A stretch of 64,000 nucleotides of DNA from Microbacterium sp. oral taxon 186 str. F0373 (lineage in GTDB: Bacteria > Actinomycetota > Actinomycetes > Actinomycetales > Microbacteriaceae), in assembly GCF_000411455.1 (NCBI RefSeq), contig NZ_KE150457.1:1762023-1826022 (forward strand). The letters are read 5' to 3'. A program made the translations under genes and the position numbers. Below the pieces are notes generated by a model. That model was not told the DNA's origin and did no database searches. It saw only the letters and a list, made by a program, of their open reading frames with translations. Below are positions 1-8,674 of this stretch, piece by piece (the first letter of the stretch is position 1; every line of letters begins with the position of its first letter).

Positions 1-1788
1 CTGCTCGCCGACCCATCGGCGGAGGATGTCGACGATGCCGTCGACGTCGTGAGCCTTGAGGAACGACTCCTTCAGCACGCAGAACGCGACCACCGCTTGG
101 CCAGTCGTCTCGTCGGCGGCACCGACCACCGCGGCCTCGGCGACGGCCTCGTTGCCGACGAGCGCCGACTCGATCTCCGTTGTCGACAGACGGTGCCCCG
201 ACACGTTCATCACGTCGTCGACCCGGCCGAGGAACCAGACGTCGCCGTCCTCGTCCAGGCGCGCGCCGTCACCGGCGAAGTAGAAGCCCTTGTCGTGGAA
301 CTTCTCCCAGTAGGTCTCGACGAAGCGCTCCGGATCGCCCCAGATGCCGCGCAGCATCGACGGCCAGGGCTGGGTGATGACGAGCAGCCCTCCGTTGCCG
401 TTGCCGACGTGCGTGCCTTCATCGTCGACCACGTCGATGCCGATGCCGGGAAGCGGCACCTGAGCCGATCCCGGCTTGGTCTCGGTGACACCGGGCAGTG
501 CGGACACCATGATCGCGCCCGTCTCGGTCTGCCACCACGTGTCGACGATGGGGGCAGTCTCGCCGCCGATGATCGATCGGTACCACATCCACGCCTCGGG
601 GTTGATGGGCTCGCCCACCGAACCGAGCAGACGGAGCGAGGACAGATCGAACTTCTGCGGGATCTCGCGACCCAGCTTCATGAACGAGCGGATCGCCGTG
701 GGGGCGGTGTACAGGATCGTGACGCCGTACTTCTCCACCAGTTCCCACCACCGGCCCGGATGGGGGGTGTCGGGCGTGCCTTCGTAGAGCACCTGGGTGG
801 CGCCGTTGGCCAGCGGGCCGTAGGTGACGTAGGAGTGTCCGGTGATCCAGCCGATGTCTGCCGTGCACCAGAACACGTCGGATGCCGGGTGAAGGTCATG
901 CACCACACGGTTCGTGAATGCCGCCTGCGTCAGATAGCCGCCCGAGGTGTGCAGAATGCCCTTGGGCTTTCCTGTCGTTCCCGAGGTGTAGAGGATGAAC
1001 AGGGGGTTCTCCGCCGGGAAGGGCCGAGCCTCGTGCTCGCTGGATGCCGCGGCCACCGCCTCGTGCCACCAGATGTCGCGGCCCTCGGTCCACGAGATGT
1101 CGTTCTCGGTGCGGCGCACGACCAGCACATGCTCTACGCTCTCCTGCGGTCCGGCACCGCGGTCTCCCAGCGCCTGATCGACGGCCGGCTTGAGAGGCGA
1201 TACGCGTCCCTTGCGGTAGCCGCCGTCCGCGGTGATGACGAGCTTCGCTCCCGCGTCGTCGATACGCGAGCGCAGGCTGTCGGCCGAGAAGCCCCCGAAG
1301 ATCACGGAGTGGATGGCGCCGATCCGGGCGACGGCGAGCATGGCGGCAATCGCCTCGGGAATCATCGGCAGGTAGATGGCCACGCGGTCTCCCACGCCGA
1401 TGCCGAGCTCTTCGAGCACGTTCGCGGTCCGCTTGACCTCCTCGGTCAGCTCCGCGTAGGTGATGCGTCGCTCGTCGCCGGGCTCGCCCTCCCACAGCAG
1501 CGCGACCCGGTCTCCGTTGCCGGCCGCGACGTGGCGATCGAGGCAGTTGTAGGCCACATTGAGCTCGCCGTCCGCGAACCACCGCGCGAAGGGCGGGTTG
1601 GTCCAGTCGAGCACCTGGGTGAACGGGGTGTGCCAGTGCAGGCTGCGAGCCTGCTCGGCCCAGAAGCCGTCGCGATCGGCATCCGCCTGCGCGTAGAGAT
1701 CGGCGGTGGCGACGGCATCCGCGGCGAACTCAGGGGAGGGGGCGAACCGTCGGGTCTCATTCAGCAGGTGGTCGATCTGGCTGCTCAT
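1..1788 (-). CDS. acs: Acetyl-CoA synthetase, C-terminus cut by window edge
   Basis: Makes acetyl-CoA from acetate, ATP and CoA through acetyl-AMP in the cytosol. The first 596 residues are visible; the family is usually about 650, so the C-terminal subdomain with the acetylation-controlled lysine is off the window. Seen are the ACAS N-terminal region, the adenylate-forming P-loop [11 protein letters not shown], the TWWQTETG core motif, and the hinge region ending [15 protein letters not shown]. The ATG at 1788 is preceded by AAAGGAG on the minus strand. A TAGATT about 50 bases further up could be a -10 box. It diverges from a 6C-like RNA and the tad locus, an arrangement also found around acs/tad in M. 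tuberculosis. Confidence 0.95.
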   Translation of the reverse strand, partial: MSSQIDHLLNETRRFAPSPEFAADAVATADLYAQADADRDGFWAEQARSLHWHTPFTQVLDWTNPPFARWFADGELNVAYNCLDRHVAAGNGDRVALLWEGEPGDERRITYAELTEEVKRTANVLEELGIGVGDRVAIYLPMIPEAIAAMLAVARIGAIHSVIFGGFSADSLRSRIDDAGAKLVITADGGYRKGRVSPLKPAVDQALGDRGAGPQESVEHVLVVRRTENDISWTEGRDIWWHEAVAAASSEHEARPFPAENPLFILYTSGTTGKPKGILHTSGGYLTQAAFTNRVVHDLHPASDVFWCTADIGWITGHSYVTYGPLANGATQVLYEGTPDTPHPGRWWELVEKYGVTILYTAPTAIRSFMKLGREIPQKFDLSSLRLLGSVGEPINPEAWMWYRSIIGGETAPIVDTWWQTETGAIMVSALPGVTETKPGSAQVPLPGIGIDVVDDEGTHVGNGNGGLLVITQPWPSMLRGIWGDPERFVETYWEKFHDKGFYFAGDGARLDEDGDVWFLGRVDDVMNVSGHRLSTTEIESALVGNEAVAEAAVVGAADETTGQAVVAFCVLKESFLKAHDVDGIVDILRRWVGEQ

Positions 1789-1983
1789 CTGCGCGCTCCT
1801 TTGCGGCGGTGACGGGATCGGGTCCCGGACGATTCACGAAATCTAGCGACGACTTACGACACGGCACTACCTCCGGAAGGAGGGGGCGACCTCGACGTGC
1901 AGGAGCGGTGGTTCCACCGATATATCAGCTCCGACACGCCTTTTCGAGTGGAGTGGTGCGAAGCGTCTGCGTAAGCTCAATCC

Positions 1984-2090
1984 GGCCGAACTTCGATTCA
2001 GGCAGCGCGACTCCCGACCACCCCCGATTCCGGGATGTCGCGTGGCGGCATCCCATCTCCCCCTATGGGATGCCGCCCTCTCTCTTTTCG
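1984..2090 (+). ncRNA. 6C-like small RNA (two C-rich-loop hairpins)
   Basis: The 399-base gap between acs and tadA holds two adjacent hairpins. Hairpin 1 spans 2006-2042: an 11-bp stem with one bulged T and a 14-base loop containing five consecutive C. Hairpin 2 spans 2044-2077: a perfect 12-bp stem (2044-2055 with 2066-2077) whose loop TCTCCCCCTA also has five C. Hairpin 2 is followed by TCTCTCTTTT (2079-2088), so it can act as an intrinsic terminator on the plus strand. A -10 candidate TAAGCT lies at 1972-1977; the 5' end given here is inferred from it. Paired hairpins with C-rich loops define the actinobacterial 6C RNA family, and the M. tuberculosis member (B11) lies at the tad locus too. 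Strict six-C loops are not present here. The rest of the gap shows only promoter-like sequence. Confidence 0.7.
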
Positions 2091-2187
2091 CCCCACGGGT
2101 TCCTCCCCAGGGCCGGCGGTCGGTGCGTTCCTCCACGGATGCCGCCGCCCGCCGTTCCCTCGGAGCGGGCGCTCTTAGCGTCGGGGT

Positions 2188-3294
2188 ATGTCCGAGCCTT
2201 TCATCGCCCGTCGTCGCGGCGCGCGTCGCGTTCCGGAGGCGGTGCGCCGGTTCCCCGTCGACGGACGTGGCGCCGAGGTCGTCGCGGGTGTCCGCGCCCC
2301 CGCGGCCGTTCCCGCGGTGCCGGCAGGGCCGGTTCCGCTGCGCCGCGCGCGCCGCCGGCGCCTTCCCGATCATCCGGCCCTCGACCCGCTTCGTCACCTC
2401 CTGAGCGATCCCGACGTGACGGACGTGTTCATCAACGGCAAGGACGGTCTGTTCGTCGACCGTGGGGCCGGGGCGGTGCAGGTGGTCGGATGGCGGGCGG
2501 ATGCCGAGGAGCTGCGCGAGCTCGCCGTGGCGCTCGTCGGCGTCGGCGGGCGACACCTCGATGATGCGTCCCCCGTGGTCGATGTGAGGTGGGAGCACGG
2601 CGCGCGCGTGCACGCCGTGCTCCCACCCGTCTCGTGCACGGGCGCGACCATCTCGATCCGTCTGCCCCAGGTCGAGGTTCCGGACCTCGACGAGCTCGCC
2701 CGGCGCGGCCTCTGCGATTCTGAGACCCGCCGGCGGCTCGAGCAGCTCGTGACGGAGCGCCGCAACATCCTCGTGTCGGGTGCGACGGGGGCGGGAAAGA
2801 CGACGCTGCTGTCTGCGCTGCTGGGCCGCGTGCCCGCCCACGAGCGGATCGTCACGATCGAGGACGTCGCCGAGCTGCGGGTGGACCATCCGCACCACGT
2901 GCGGCTCGAGGCGCGCCAACCCAACCTCGAAGGGGCCGGCGCCGTGCCGCTGTCGCGCCTCGTACGCGAAGCCCTGCGGATGCGGCCCGATCGCCTGGTC
3001 GTGGGGGAGTGCCGGGGCGAGGAGATCCGCGAGCTGCTGACCGCGCTGAACACGGGCCACGAGGGCGGAGCGGGCACGGTGCACGTCGGCCGCATCGTCG
3101 ATCTTCCGGCTCGACTCGAAGCGCTCGGTGCGCTCGCCGGGATGGACGACCGGGCGCTCGCCCGCCACGTCGTCAGCGCGATCGGTGTGGTCGTGCACGT
3201 CGAGCGCGGTGCGGATGGCATCCGTCGCGTCGCCGGCTTCGCTCGGCCCGCGCTCGACGTGCATGGTCGGTTGGAGATGGCGGCGGTGCCATGA
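2188..3294 (+). CDS. tadA: TadA/CpaF-family secretion ATPase of the tad pilus locus
   Basis: Hexameric cytoplasmic ATPase expected to power assembly or secretion of Flp-type pilins (type II/IV secretion ATPase superfamily). 368 residues: a basic, Ala/Pro-rich N-terminus, an N-terminal ATPase domain beginning near residue 65, Walker A GATGAGKTT around residues 197-205, and a Walker B-like segment PDRLVVGECRGEE near 267. The ATG at 2188 has no clear Shine-Dalgarno, but TAGCGT at 2176-2181 ends six bases before it, suggesting a leaderless transcript. The stop overlaps the next start by four bases (ATGA). The CpaE-like ssd gene that often precedes tadA is not present here. Confidence 0.9.
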   Translation: MSEPFIARRRGARRVPEAVRRFPVDGRGAEVVAGVRAPAAVPAVPAGPVPLRRARRRRLPDHPALDPLRHLLSDPDVTDVFINGKDGLFVDRGAGAVQVVGWRADAEELRELAVALVGVGGRHLDDASPVVDVRWEHGARVHAVLPPVSCTGATISIRLPQVEVPDLDELARRGLCDSETRRRLEQLVTERRNILVSGATGAGKTTLLSALLGRVPAHERIVTIEDVAELRVDHPHHVRLEARQPNLEGAGAVPLSRLVREALRMRPDRLVVGECRGEEIRELLTALNTGHEGGAGTVHVGRIVDLPARLEALGALAGMDDRALARHVVSAIGVVVHVERGADGIRRVAGFARPALDVHGRLEMAAVP

Positions 3295-4238
3295 GCGTCC
3301 TGACGGTCGGGCCCGCTGATGCCGCCGAGACGCTGCAGCGGCTCGCCGTTCTGCTGGAGGCCGGTGTCGCGCCGGCGCGGGCGTGGACGCTGTTGGCGCA
3401 GGACGGTGATGTCACGGCGCAGCGCATGCTCGGAGACGTCTCACCCGACGGCGGAGGGGACGCGGAGGGCGTTCCCCCTCCGCAGCACCACCCGCTGCTC
3501 GATCCGACGGAGAACATGGATCGGCTGGGAGGGGCGTGGACCGACGTCGCGGTGGCCTGGCGTGTCGCCCAGACGGTGGGGGCTCCGCTTGCGCCGAGCC
3601 TTCGTCAGTTCGCTGGCGCCCTGCGATCGGCCGCAGAGGTGCGCGACGACGTTGCCGTGGCCCTGGCCGATCCGCGGGCGACGGCGCGCCTCGTCGCGTG
3701 GTTGCCCGCTGTCGCGATCGTTCTCGGGCTCGCTCTGGGTTTCGACGTGGCCGCGGTCCTCGTGCATCCGGTCGGCATCGGCTGCGCGGTCGCCGGTGCC
3801 GCGCTCATGCTCGCGGCGCGCCTCTGGACGGCGCGCCTCGTCGCGCGGGCCGAGCCCGACCCGCGTCTGGCGGGACTGCAGAGCGAGATCGTGGCGATCG
3901 CTCTCAGCGGGGGCGTGTCGCTCGAGCGTGCACTCACCGTGACCTCCGCTGCAGGCGCCGGGGAGATTGAGACGGAGGTCCGTGCGGTGCTTCGACTCTC
4001 GCAACGCGCCGGTGCGCGCGCCGTCGAGCTGCTGCGCGCGGACGCGGCGGAGCAGCGTCGCAGCGCGCGCACGCAAGGGCGGCTGCGCGCCGCTCGACTC
4101 AGTTCGCGGCTGCTGTTGCCGATGGGCGTGTGCACTCTGCCCGCGTTCCTTCTGCTCGGCGTCGCCCCTCTGCTGATCTCGGTCCTCGGCGGATCGACGC
4201 CCCTCCTCCTCACTTCCGCGGGACTCGCCGCGGCCTGA
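3291..4238 (+). CDS. TadB/TadC-like type II secretion F-family membrane protein
   Basis: Inner-membrane platform protein of the tad machinery. 315 residues with two hydrophobic blocks: paired helices near residues 140-185 and a C-terminal pair near 275-312, separated by a cytoplasmic region typical of the T2SSF domain (LQSEIVAIALSGGVSLERAL). The N-terminal third looks like a second, degenerate T2SSF cytoplasmic half, so one gene may do the work of separate tadB and tadC. The start at 3291 gives an ATGA overlap with tadA; an in-frame extension upstream would overlap tadA by about 280 bases and was rejected. Confidence 0.82.
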   Translation: MSVLTVGPADAAETLQRLAVLLEAGVAPARAWTLLAQDGDVTAQRMLGDVSPDGGGDAEGVPPPQHHPLLDPTENMDRLGGAWTDVAVAWRVAQTVGAPLAPSLRQFAGALRSAAEVRDDVAVALADPRATARLVAWLPAVAIVLGLALGFDVAAVLVHPVGIGCAVAGAALMLAARLWTARLVARAEPDPRLAGLQSEIVAIALSGGVSLERALTVTSAAGAGEIETEVRAVLRLSQRAGARAVELLRADAAEQRRSARTQGRLRAARLSSRLLLPMGVCTLPAFLLLGVAPLLISVLGGSTPLLLTSAGLAAA

Positions 4239-4276
4239 CGTGCCCCCGTCCATATCGAGAGAAAGCAGGAGTCCGC

Positions 4277-4513
4277 ATGTTCCATCCTTCGCCCACCACC
4301 CTCACGATCGGCGGGCCCGTCGCCCTGCCGCCGCTCACGCTGCGACGCGCGCGTGAGCTGTACGCCGACGAGTCCGGAGCCGCCACCGCGGAGTACGCCG
4401 TGGCCACCATGGCCGCCGTGGCCTTCGCCGGCCTGCTCGTCATGATCATGCGCAGCGATGAGGTCCGCGGCATCCTCACCGACCTCGTCCGCCGCGCGCT
4501 GACCGTCGCATGA
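4277..4513 (+). CDS. DUF4244 / Flp-pilin-like small membrane protein
   Basis: Probable pilin subunit of the tad system. 78 residues: a polar N-terminus, then the motif DESGAATAEYAVATMAAVAF leading into one hydrophobic helix, as in Flp pilins where Glu/Tyr follow the prepilin processing site. AGCAGGAG lies upstream of the ATG. The stop overlaps the next ATG (ATGA at 4510-4513), so it is translationally coupled to the TadE-like gene. Confidence 0.85.
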   Translation: MFHPSPTTLTIGGPVALPPLTLRRARELYADESGAATAEYAVATMAAVAFAGLLVMIMRSDEVRGILTDLVRRALTVA

Positions 4514-4845
4514 TCCGCCGGTGCGATGATGGCGGATCCGCGACTGCCGAGTTCGCCGTCATCGTGCCCGCGGTCGTGCTCCTGATCGCCCTGACCGCGG
4601 GCTCGCTGAGCGCGGTCGGTCGCCTGGTGCGTCTGGAACACGCGGTCGCGCAGGCCGCGCGACTCGCCGCTCGCGGGGAGACCGGTCGCGTCGCAGAGCT
4701 CGTCGCGGCCATCGCGGATGCGCGCGTCGAGGCGATTGCCGCGGAGGGCGACCTCGTGTGCGTGACGGCGTCCGCCGTCCCCGGCGTGCCGCTTCCGCTT
4801 CCTGAGCTGAGTGCGCGTTCCTGCGCACTCGAGGGAGGACGATGA
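4510..4845 (+). CDS. TadE-like minor pseudopilin
   Basis: 111-residue protein with the TadE-like N-terminus DGGSATAEFAVIVPAVVLLI, a single transmembrane helix (about residues 12-35) and a short extracytoplasmic domain with two cysteines (C84 and C105) that could form a disulfide. TadE-type proteins are minor pilins that initiate or regulate Flp fibre assembly. It sits in an overlapping operon after the DUF4244 pilin. Its stop overlaps an ATG at 4842 that opens only a 17-codon frame. Confidence 0.8.
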   Translation: MIRRCDDGGSATAEFAVIVPAVVLLIALTAGSLSAVGRLVRLEHAVAQAARLAARGETGRVAELVAAIADARVEAIAAEGDLVCVTASAVPGVPLPLPELSARSCALEGGR

Positions 4846-4894
4846 CCATGACGTCAGCGGACGCGGATGACCCGTGTGCCGGGAAGGCCACCTG

Positions 4895-5221
4895 ATGGCC
4901 GGGTCTGCCGCCGCCATCGGGGCCCTCGCCGTCGCCGCTGCCGCAGCGATGGGAGTCGGGGCGGTCGGCGCCGCGTCGGTCCACGCCGTACGTGCGGCGG
5001 GGGCGGCGGATGCTGCGGCTCTCGCCGCCGCGGATGCCGCGACCGGAGCCGCCACCGGCGTGGCGTGCGATCGTGCCGCCGAGGTCGCCGCCTCGGTGGG
5101 GGCGGAGCTCATCGCGTGCACGCTCGCCGAAACGACCGCCACCGTGCGCGTCCGCGTCGGCGCCGGCTTGCTCGGCGCCGAGGCTCGGGCGCGTGCCGGA
5201 CCCCCGCCGGGGCAGGAATGA
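4895..5221 (+). CDS. Rv3654c/TadE-like small membrane protein, end of tad operon
   Basis: About 108 residues: MAGSAAAIG followed by a long Ala/Val/Gly hydrophobic helix, then an Ala-rich extracytoplasmic part with two cysteines (near ATGVACDRA and ELIACTLAE). This matches the TadE-like protein that closes actinobacterial tad loci. I chose the ATG at 4895 because GGGAAGG lies eight bases before it and the ATG overlaps a TGA; a GTG at 4874 in the same frame is the alternative but has no ribosome site. Ala codons make up more than a third of the gene. Confidence 0.72.
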   Translation: MAGSAAAIGALAVAAAAAMGVGAVGAASVHAVRAAGAADAAALAAADAATGAATGVACDRAAEVAASVGAELIACTLAETTATVRVRVGAGLLGAEARARAGPPPGQE

Positions 5222-5288
5222 CTGGCCCGCTCCCAGCGTCTTCTCCATCGGGCGGTGTGTATGGTGTGCATCGGAGAAAGGACGCCAC

Positions 5289-7988
5289 GTGGCAGCTGTC
5301 AAGAGTGCTGGGGGCAAGAAGCTCGTCATCGTCGAGTCGCCGACGAAGATGAAGTCGATCCAGGGATACCTGGGCGACGGATACGAGGTGCTCAGCTCGG
5401 TCGGTCACATTCGTGACCTTGCGGACAAGAAGGACATTCCCGCCGAACTGAAGAAGACCTCGGTCGGGAAGTACTCGATCGACATCGAGAACGGCTTCAC
5501 TCCGCTGTACGTGGAGAGCGAGCGCGGCAAGAAGACCGTCGCCGAACTCAAGCGCGCCCTGAAGAACGCCGACGAGCTCCTGCTCGCAACCGATGAAGAC
5601 CGCGAAGGCGAAGCCATCGCGTGGCACCTCCTGGAGGCACTCAAGCCCAAGGTCCCCGTCAAGCGCATGGTGTTCCACGAGATCACCAAGGACGCCATCC
5701 GCGCCGCCGTCGACAACACCCGCGAGCTTGATCTCGCGCTGGTCGACGCTCAGGAGACACGCCGCATCCTCGACCGCCTGTACGGGTGGGACGTGTCCGA
5801 CGTCACCCGGCGCAAGGTCGGTCAGGGCACCTCCGCCGGGCGCGTGCAGTCGGCGGCCACCCGCCTGGTCGTCGATCGCGAGCGTGAGCGGATGGCGTTC
5901 GTCTCGGCCTCCTACTGGGATGTGGAGGCACTCGCCGCCTCCGGACAGGAGTCCTTCGCCACGCGCCTCGCCCGCCTCGACGGCGCGCCGCTGGCCCGCG
6001 GCACCGACTTCGACGACGCCGGTCAGCTCAAGAAGGCCGTCGTCGTGCTGACGGAGTCGCAGGCGCGTGAACTTGCCACCGCGATCGAGACGCGAGGCGA
6101 CGCCACTGTCACCGCCGTCGAAGCCAAGCCCGGCACCCGCAGCCCGAAGCCCCCGTTCACCACCTCCACCCTGCAGCAGGAGGCCGGACGCAAGCTCTCG
6201 ATGAGCGCCAAGCACGCCATGGGCGTCGCGCAGCGGCTCTACGAGAAGGGTTTCATCACCTATATGCGCACCGACTCGACGGCCCTGTCGACGCAGGCCG
6301 TCACCGCCGCGCGCACGCAGGCCGTCGCCCTGTACGGCGACAAGGCCGTGCCGGCGAACCCGCGCAGCTACCGCAACAACAGCAAGAACGCGCAGGAGGC
6401 TCACGAGGCGATCCGGCCGTCGGGGGAGTCGTTCCGCACCCCGGCATCCGTCGCGTCCTCGCTCGACCGCGACGAGCTTCGTCTGTACGAGCTCATCTGG
6501 AAGCGCACCGTCGCCTCGCAGATGTCGGATGCGAAGTACGAAACGACCACGGTGACGCTCGAGACCGAAGCCGCAGGTCGGACGGCCGCCTTCACCGCAT
6601 CGGGCACCGTCTACACCTTCAAAGGCTTCCTCGAGGCCTACGAAGAGGGACGGGACGAGAAGCGCGGCGACGCGGACAAGTCCGACGATCAGTCCCTCCC
6701 GGCGCTCGCCGTCGGCGACGTGCTCTCTCTGAGCGACGTCGAGCCCAAGGGCCACGCGACGAGCCCGAAGCCCCGCTACACCGAGGCTTCGCTGGTCAAG
6801 GCGCTCGAGGAGAAGGGGATCGGCCGCCCATCCACCTTCGCGAGCATCATCGACGTCATCATCAATCGCGAGTACGTCACCAAGCGGGGCCAGGCACTGG
6901 TTCCGAGCTGGCTCGCGTTCAGCGTCGTCCGACTGCTCGAGGAGCACTTCGCCGACCTCGTGGACTACGACTTCACCGCGGCGCTCGAAGACGATCTCGA
7001 CGCGATCGCCCGCGGCGAGCAGCAGCGGGTCGCGTGGCTGAACGAGTTCTACTTCGGCTCCGAGAACCACGTCGGTCTGCGCCACATCCTCGACAACCTC
7101 GGCGAGATCGACGCGCGCGAGATCAACGCCACCAAGATCGGCGACGTCGCGACCCTCCGCTTCGGACGCTACGGGCCGTACCTCGACGTGCCCAACGACG
7201 ACGGAACGACGCGCATCGTCAACGTCCCCGGCGATCTGGCCCCCGACGAGCTCACCCCCGAGAAGGCGCGCGAGCTCATCGACGCCCCGATCGCCGGCGA
7301 CCGCGTGCTCGGGCAGAACCCGGACAACGGGCGCGACATCGTCGTGAAGGACGGACGCTTCGGCCCCTACCTCGAAGAGGTGCTGCCCGCCGAGCCCGAG
7401 CCCGAGACCGATCCGGTGGTGGCTGAGGGGGCTCCGAAGAAGCGCGTCGCGAAGAAGAAGGTCGAAGCGCCAAAACCGCGTCGCGCGTCGCTGTTCAAGA
7501 GCATGTCGCCCGAGACGATCGACCTCGAGACCGCTCTGAAGCTCTTCTCACTGCCGCGCACCGTCGGCGTCGACCCGGAGACGCAGACTCCGATCACGGC
7601 CCAGAACGGCCCCTATGGCCCGTACCTGAAGAAGGGCACGGACTCGCGGTCGCTCACGAGCGAGGATCAGATCTTCGACATCACGCTCGAGCAGGCTCTG
7701 GAGATCTACGCGCAGCCGAAGTACGCGAACCGCGCCGCGAGCTTCCTCAAGGAGTTCGAAGCCGACCCGGTGTCCGCCAAGCCCATCCGCATCAAGGACG
7801 GCCGGTTCGGCGCGTACGTGACCGACGGCACCACGAATGTGACCATTCCGCGCGGCCAGACCGCCGATGACATCACGTTCGAAGTCGCCGTGCAGATGCT
7901 GGCGGACAAGCGCGCCAAAGGTCCCGCGCCCAAGCGCACCACCCGGCGAGCGACGACCACGCGCAAGCCGGCCGCCAAGAAGAAATGA
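5289..7988 (+). CDS. topA: DNA topoisomerase I (type IA)
   Basis: Relaxes negative supercoils by single-strand passage. 899 residues. N-terminal Toprim domain starts KKLVIVESPTK (Glu at the catalytic site) and carries the acidic cluster ATDEDREGEAIAWH near residue 100. The active-site tyrosine is Y325 in FITYMRTDST. The C-terminal half has several topoisomerase C-terminal repeats (RFGRYGPYL, RFGPYLE, NGPYGPYLKKG, RFGAYV) without zinc-finger cysteines, then a Lys/Arg-rich tail, both usual in actinobacteria. The GTG at 5289 has AGAAAGGA eight bases upstream; a longer in-frame reading overlapping the tad gene was rejected. Its stop overlaps tmk. Confidence 0.97.
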   Translation: MAAVKSAGGKKLVIVESPTKMKSIQGYLGDGYEVLSSVGHIRDLADKKDIPAELKKTSVGKYSIDIENGFTPLYVESERGKKTVAELKRALKNADELLLATDEDREGEAIAWHLLEALKPKVPVKRMVFHEITKDAIRAAVDNTRELDLALVDAQETRRILDRLYGWDVSDVTRRKVGQGTSAGRVQSAATRLVVDRERERMAFVSASYWDVEALAASGQESFATRLARLDGAPLARGTDFDDAGQLKKAVVVLTESQARELATAIETRGDATVTAVEAKPGTRSPKPPFTTSTLQQEAGRKLSMSAKHAMGVAQRLYEKGFITYMRTDSTALSTQAVTAARTQAVALYGDKAVPANPRSYRNNSKNAQEAHEAIRPSGESFRTPASVASSLDRDELRLYELIWKRTVASQMSDAKYETTTVTLETEAAGRTAAFTASGTVYTFKGFLEAYEEGRDEKRGDADKSDDQSLPALAVGDVLSLSDVEPKGHATSPKPRYTEASLVKALEEKGIGRPSTFASIIDVIINREYVTKRGQALVPSWLAFSVVRLLEEHFADLVDYDFTAALEDDLDAIARGEQQRVAWLNEFYFGSENHVGLRHILDNLGEIDAREINATKIGDVATLRFGRYGPYLDVPNDDGTTRIVNVPGDLAPDELTPEKARELIDAPIAGDRVLGQNPDNGRDIVVKDGRFGPYLEEVLPAEPEPETDPVVAEGAPKKRVAKKKVEAPKPRRASLFKSMSPETIDLETALKLFSLPRTVGVDPETQTPITAQNGPYGPYLKKGTDSRSLTSEDQIFDITLEQALEIYAQPKYANRAASFLKEFEADPVSAKPIRIKDGRFGAYVTDGTTNVTIPRGQTADDITFEVAVQMLADKRAKGPAPKRTTRRATTTRKPAAKKK

Positions 7989-8608
7989 CCCGCGGGATCT
8001 GGGTCACCTTCGAGGGCGGCGACGGCACCGGCAAGACCACGCAGGCCACGCGTCTGGAGACCTGGTTGCGTGAGCAGCAGCGCACCGTCGTGCGCACGCG
8101 CGAACCCGGCGGCACTGAGGTGGGTGTGCTCATCCGCGAGATCGTGCTGCACCATCGCGGCGAGGTCGCGCCGCGGGCCGAGGCGCTGTTGTACGCCGCG
8201 GACCGCGCCCAGCACGTGGCCACGCTCGTGCGGCCGGCGCTGGCGCGCGGCGACGTGGTGATTCAGGACCGCTATCTCGATTCCTCCGTGGCCTACCAGG
8301 GCGCGGGACGCGTGCTGGATGCCGAGCAGGTGCGGGATCTGTCGATGTGGGCCACCGAGGGGGCGCTGCCGGATCTGACGGTGCTGCTCGACCTCGACCC
8401 GGCTGTCGCGCGGCGGCGCCTCGACGCGGCGGACAAGCCCTTCGACCGTCTCGAGGCCGAGAAGAGCGCGTTCCATGAGCGGGTCCGCGACGCCTTCCTC
8501 GCCCTCGCGGCGGCCGATCCACGCCGCTTTCTCGTGCTCGACGCGGCACGGTCGGAGGACGAGCTCGCCGCCGCTGTCCGCGATCGCATCCGCCCTCTGC
8601 TGGCCTGA
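7985..8608 (+). CDS. tmk: Thymidylate kinase
   Basis: Phosphorylates dTMP to dTDP with ATP. 207 residues, the usual length. P-loop EGGDGTGKTT at residues 10-19, the REPGGT dTMP-binding motif near 40, and DRYLDSSVAYQG near 98-109. The start overlaps the topA stop (ATGA), so the two are translationally coupled; holB follows 66 bases later. The topA-tmk-holB order is common in actinobacteria and links DNA topology, dTTP supply and clamp loading. Confidence 0.97.
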   Translation: MTRGIWVTFEGGDGTGKTTQATRLETWLREQQRTVVRTREPGGTEVGVLIREIVLHHRGEVAPRAEALLYAADRAQHVATLVRPALARGDVVIQDRYLDSSVAYQGAGRVLDAEQVRDLSMWATEGALPDLTVLLDLDPAVARRRLDAADKPFDRLEAEKSAFHERVRDAFLALAAADPRRFLVLDAARSEDELAAAVRDRIRPLLA

Positions 8609-8674
8609 GGTGTCACCTCCGCGGCACGACCCGATCGGCGGTGGGCTGTCGGCACCTGCCCGTAGGCTGGGCTC

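Noticed and set aside
49..1812. 587-codon plus-strand frame
   Set aside because: Antisense to acs, which has all adenylate-forming motifs.
4992..5288. N-terminal extension of topA
   Set aside because: It overlaps the last tad gene and gives an Arg/Pro-rich product; the GTG at 5289 has a good ribosome site and the family N-terminus.
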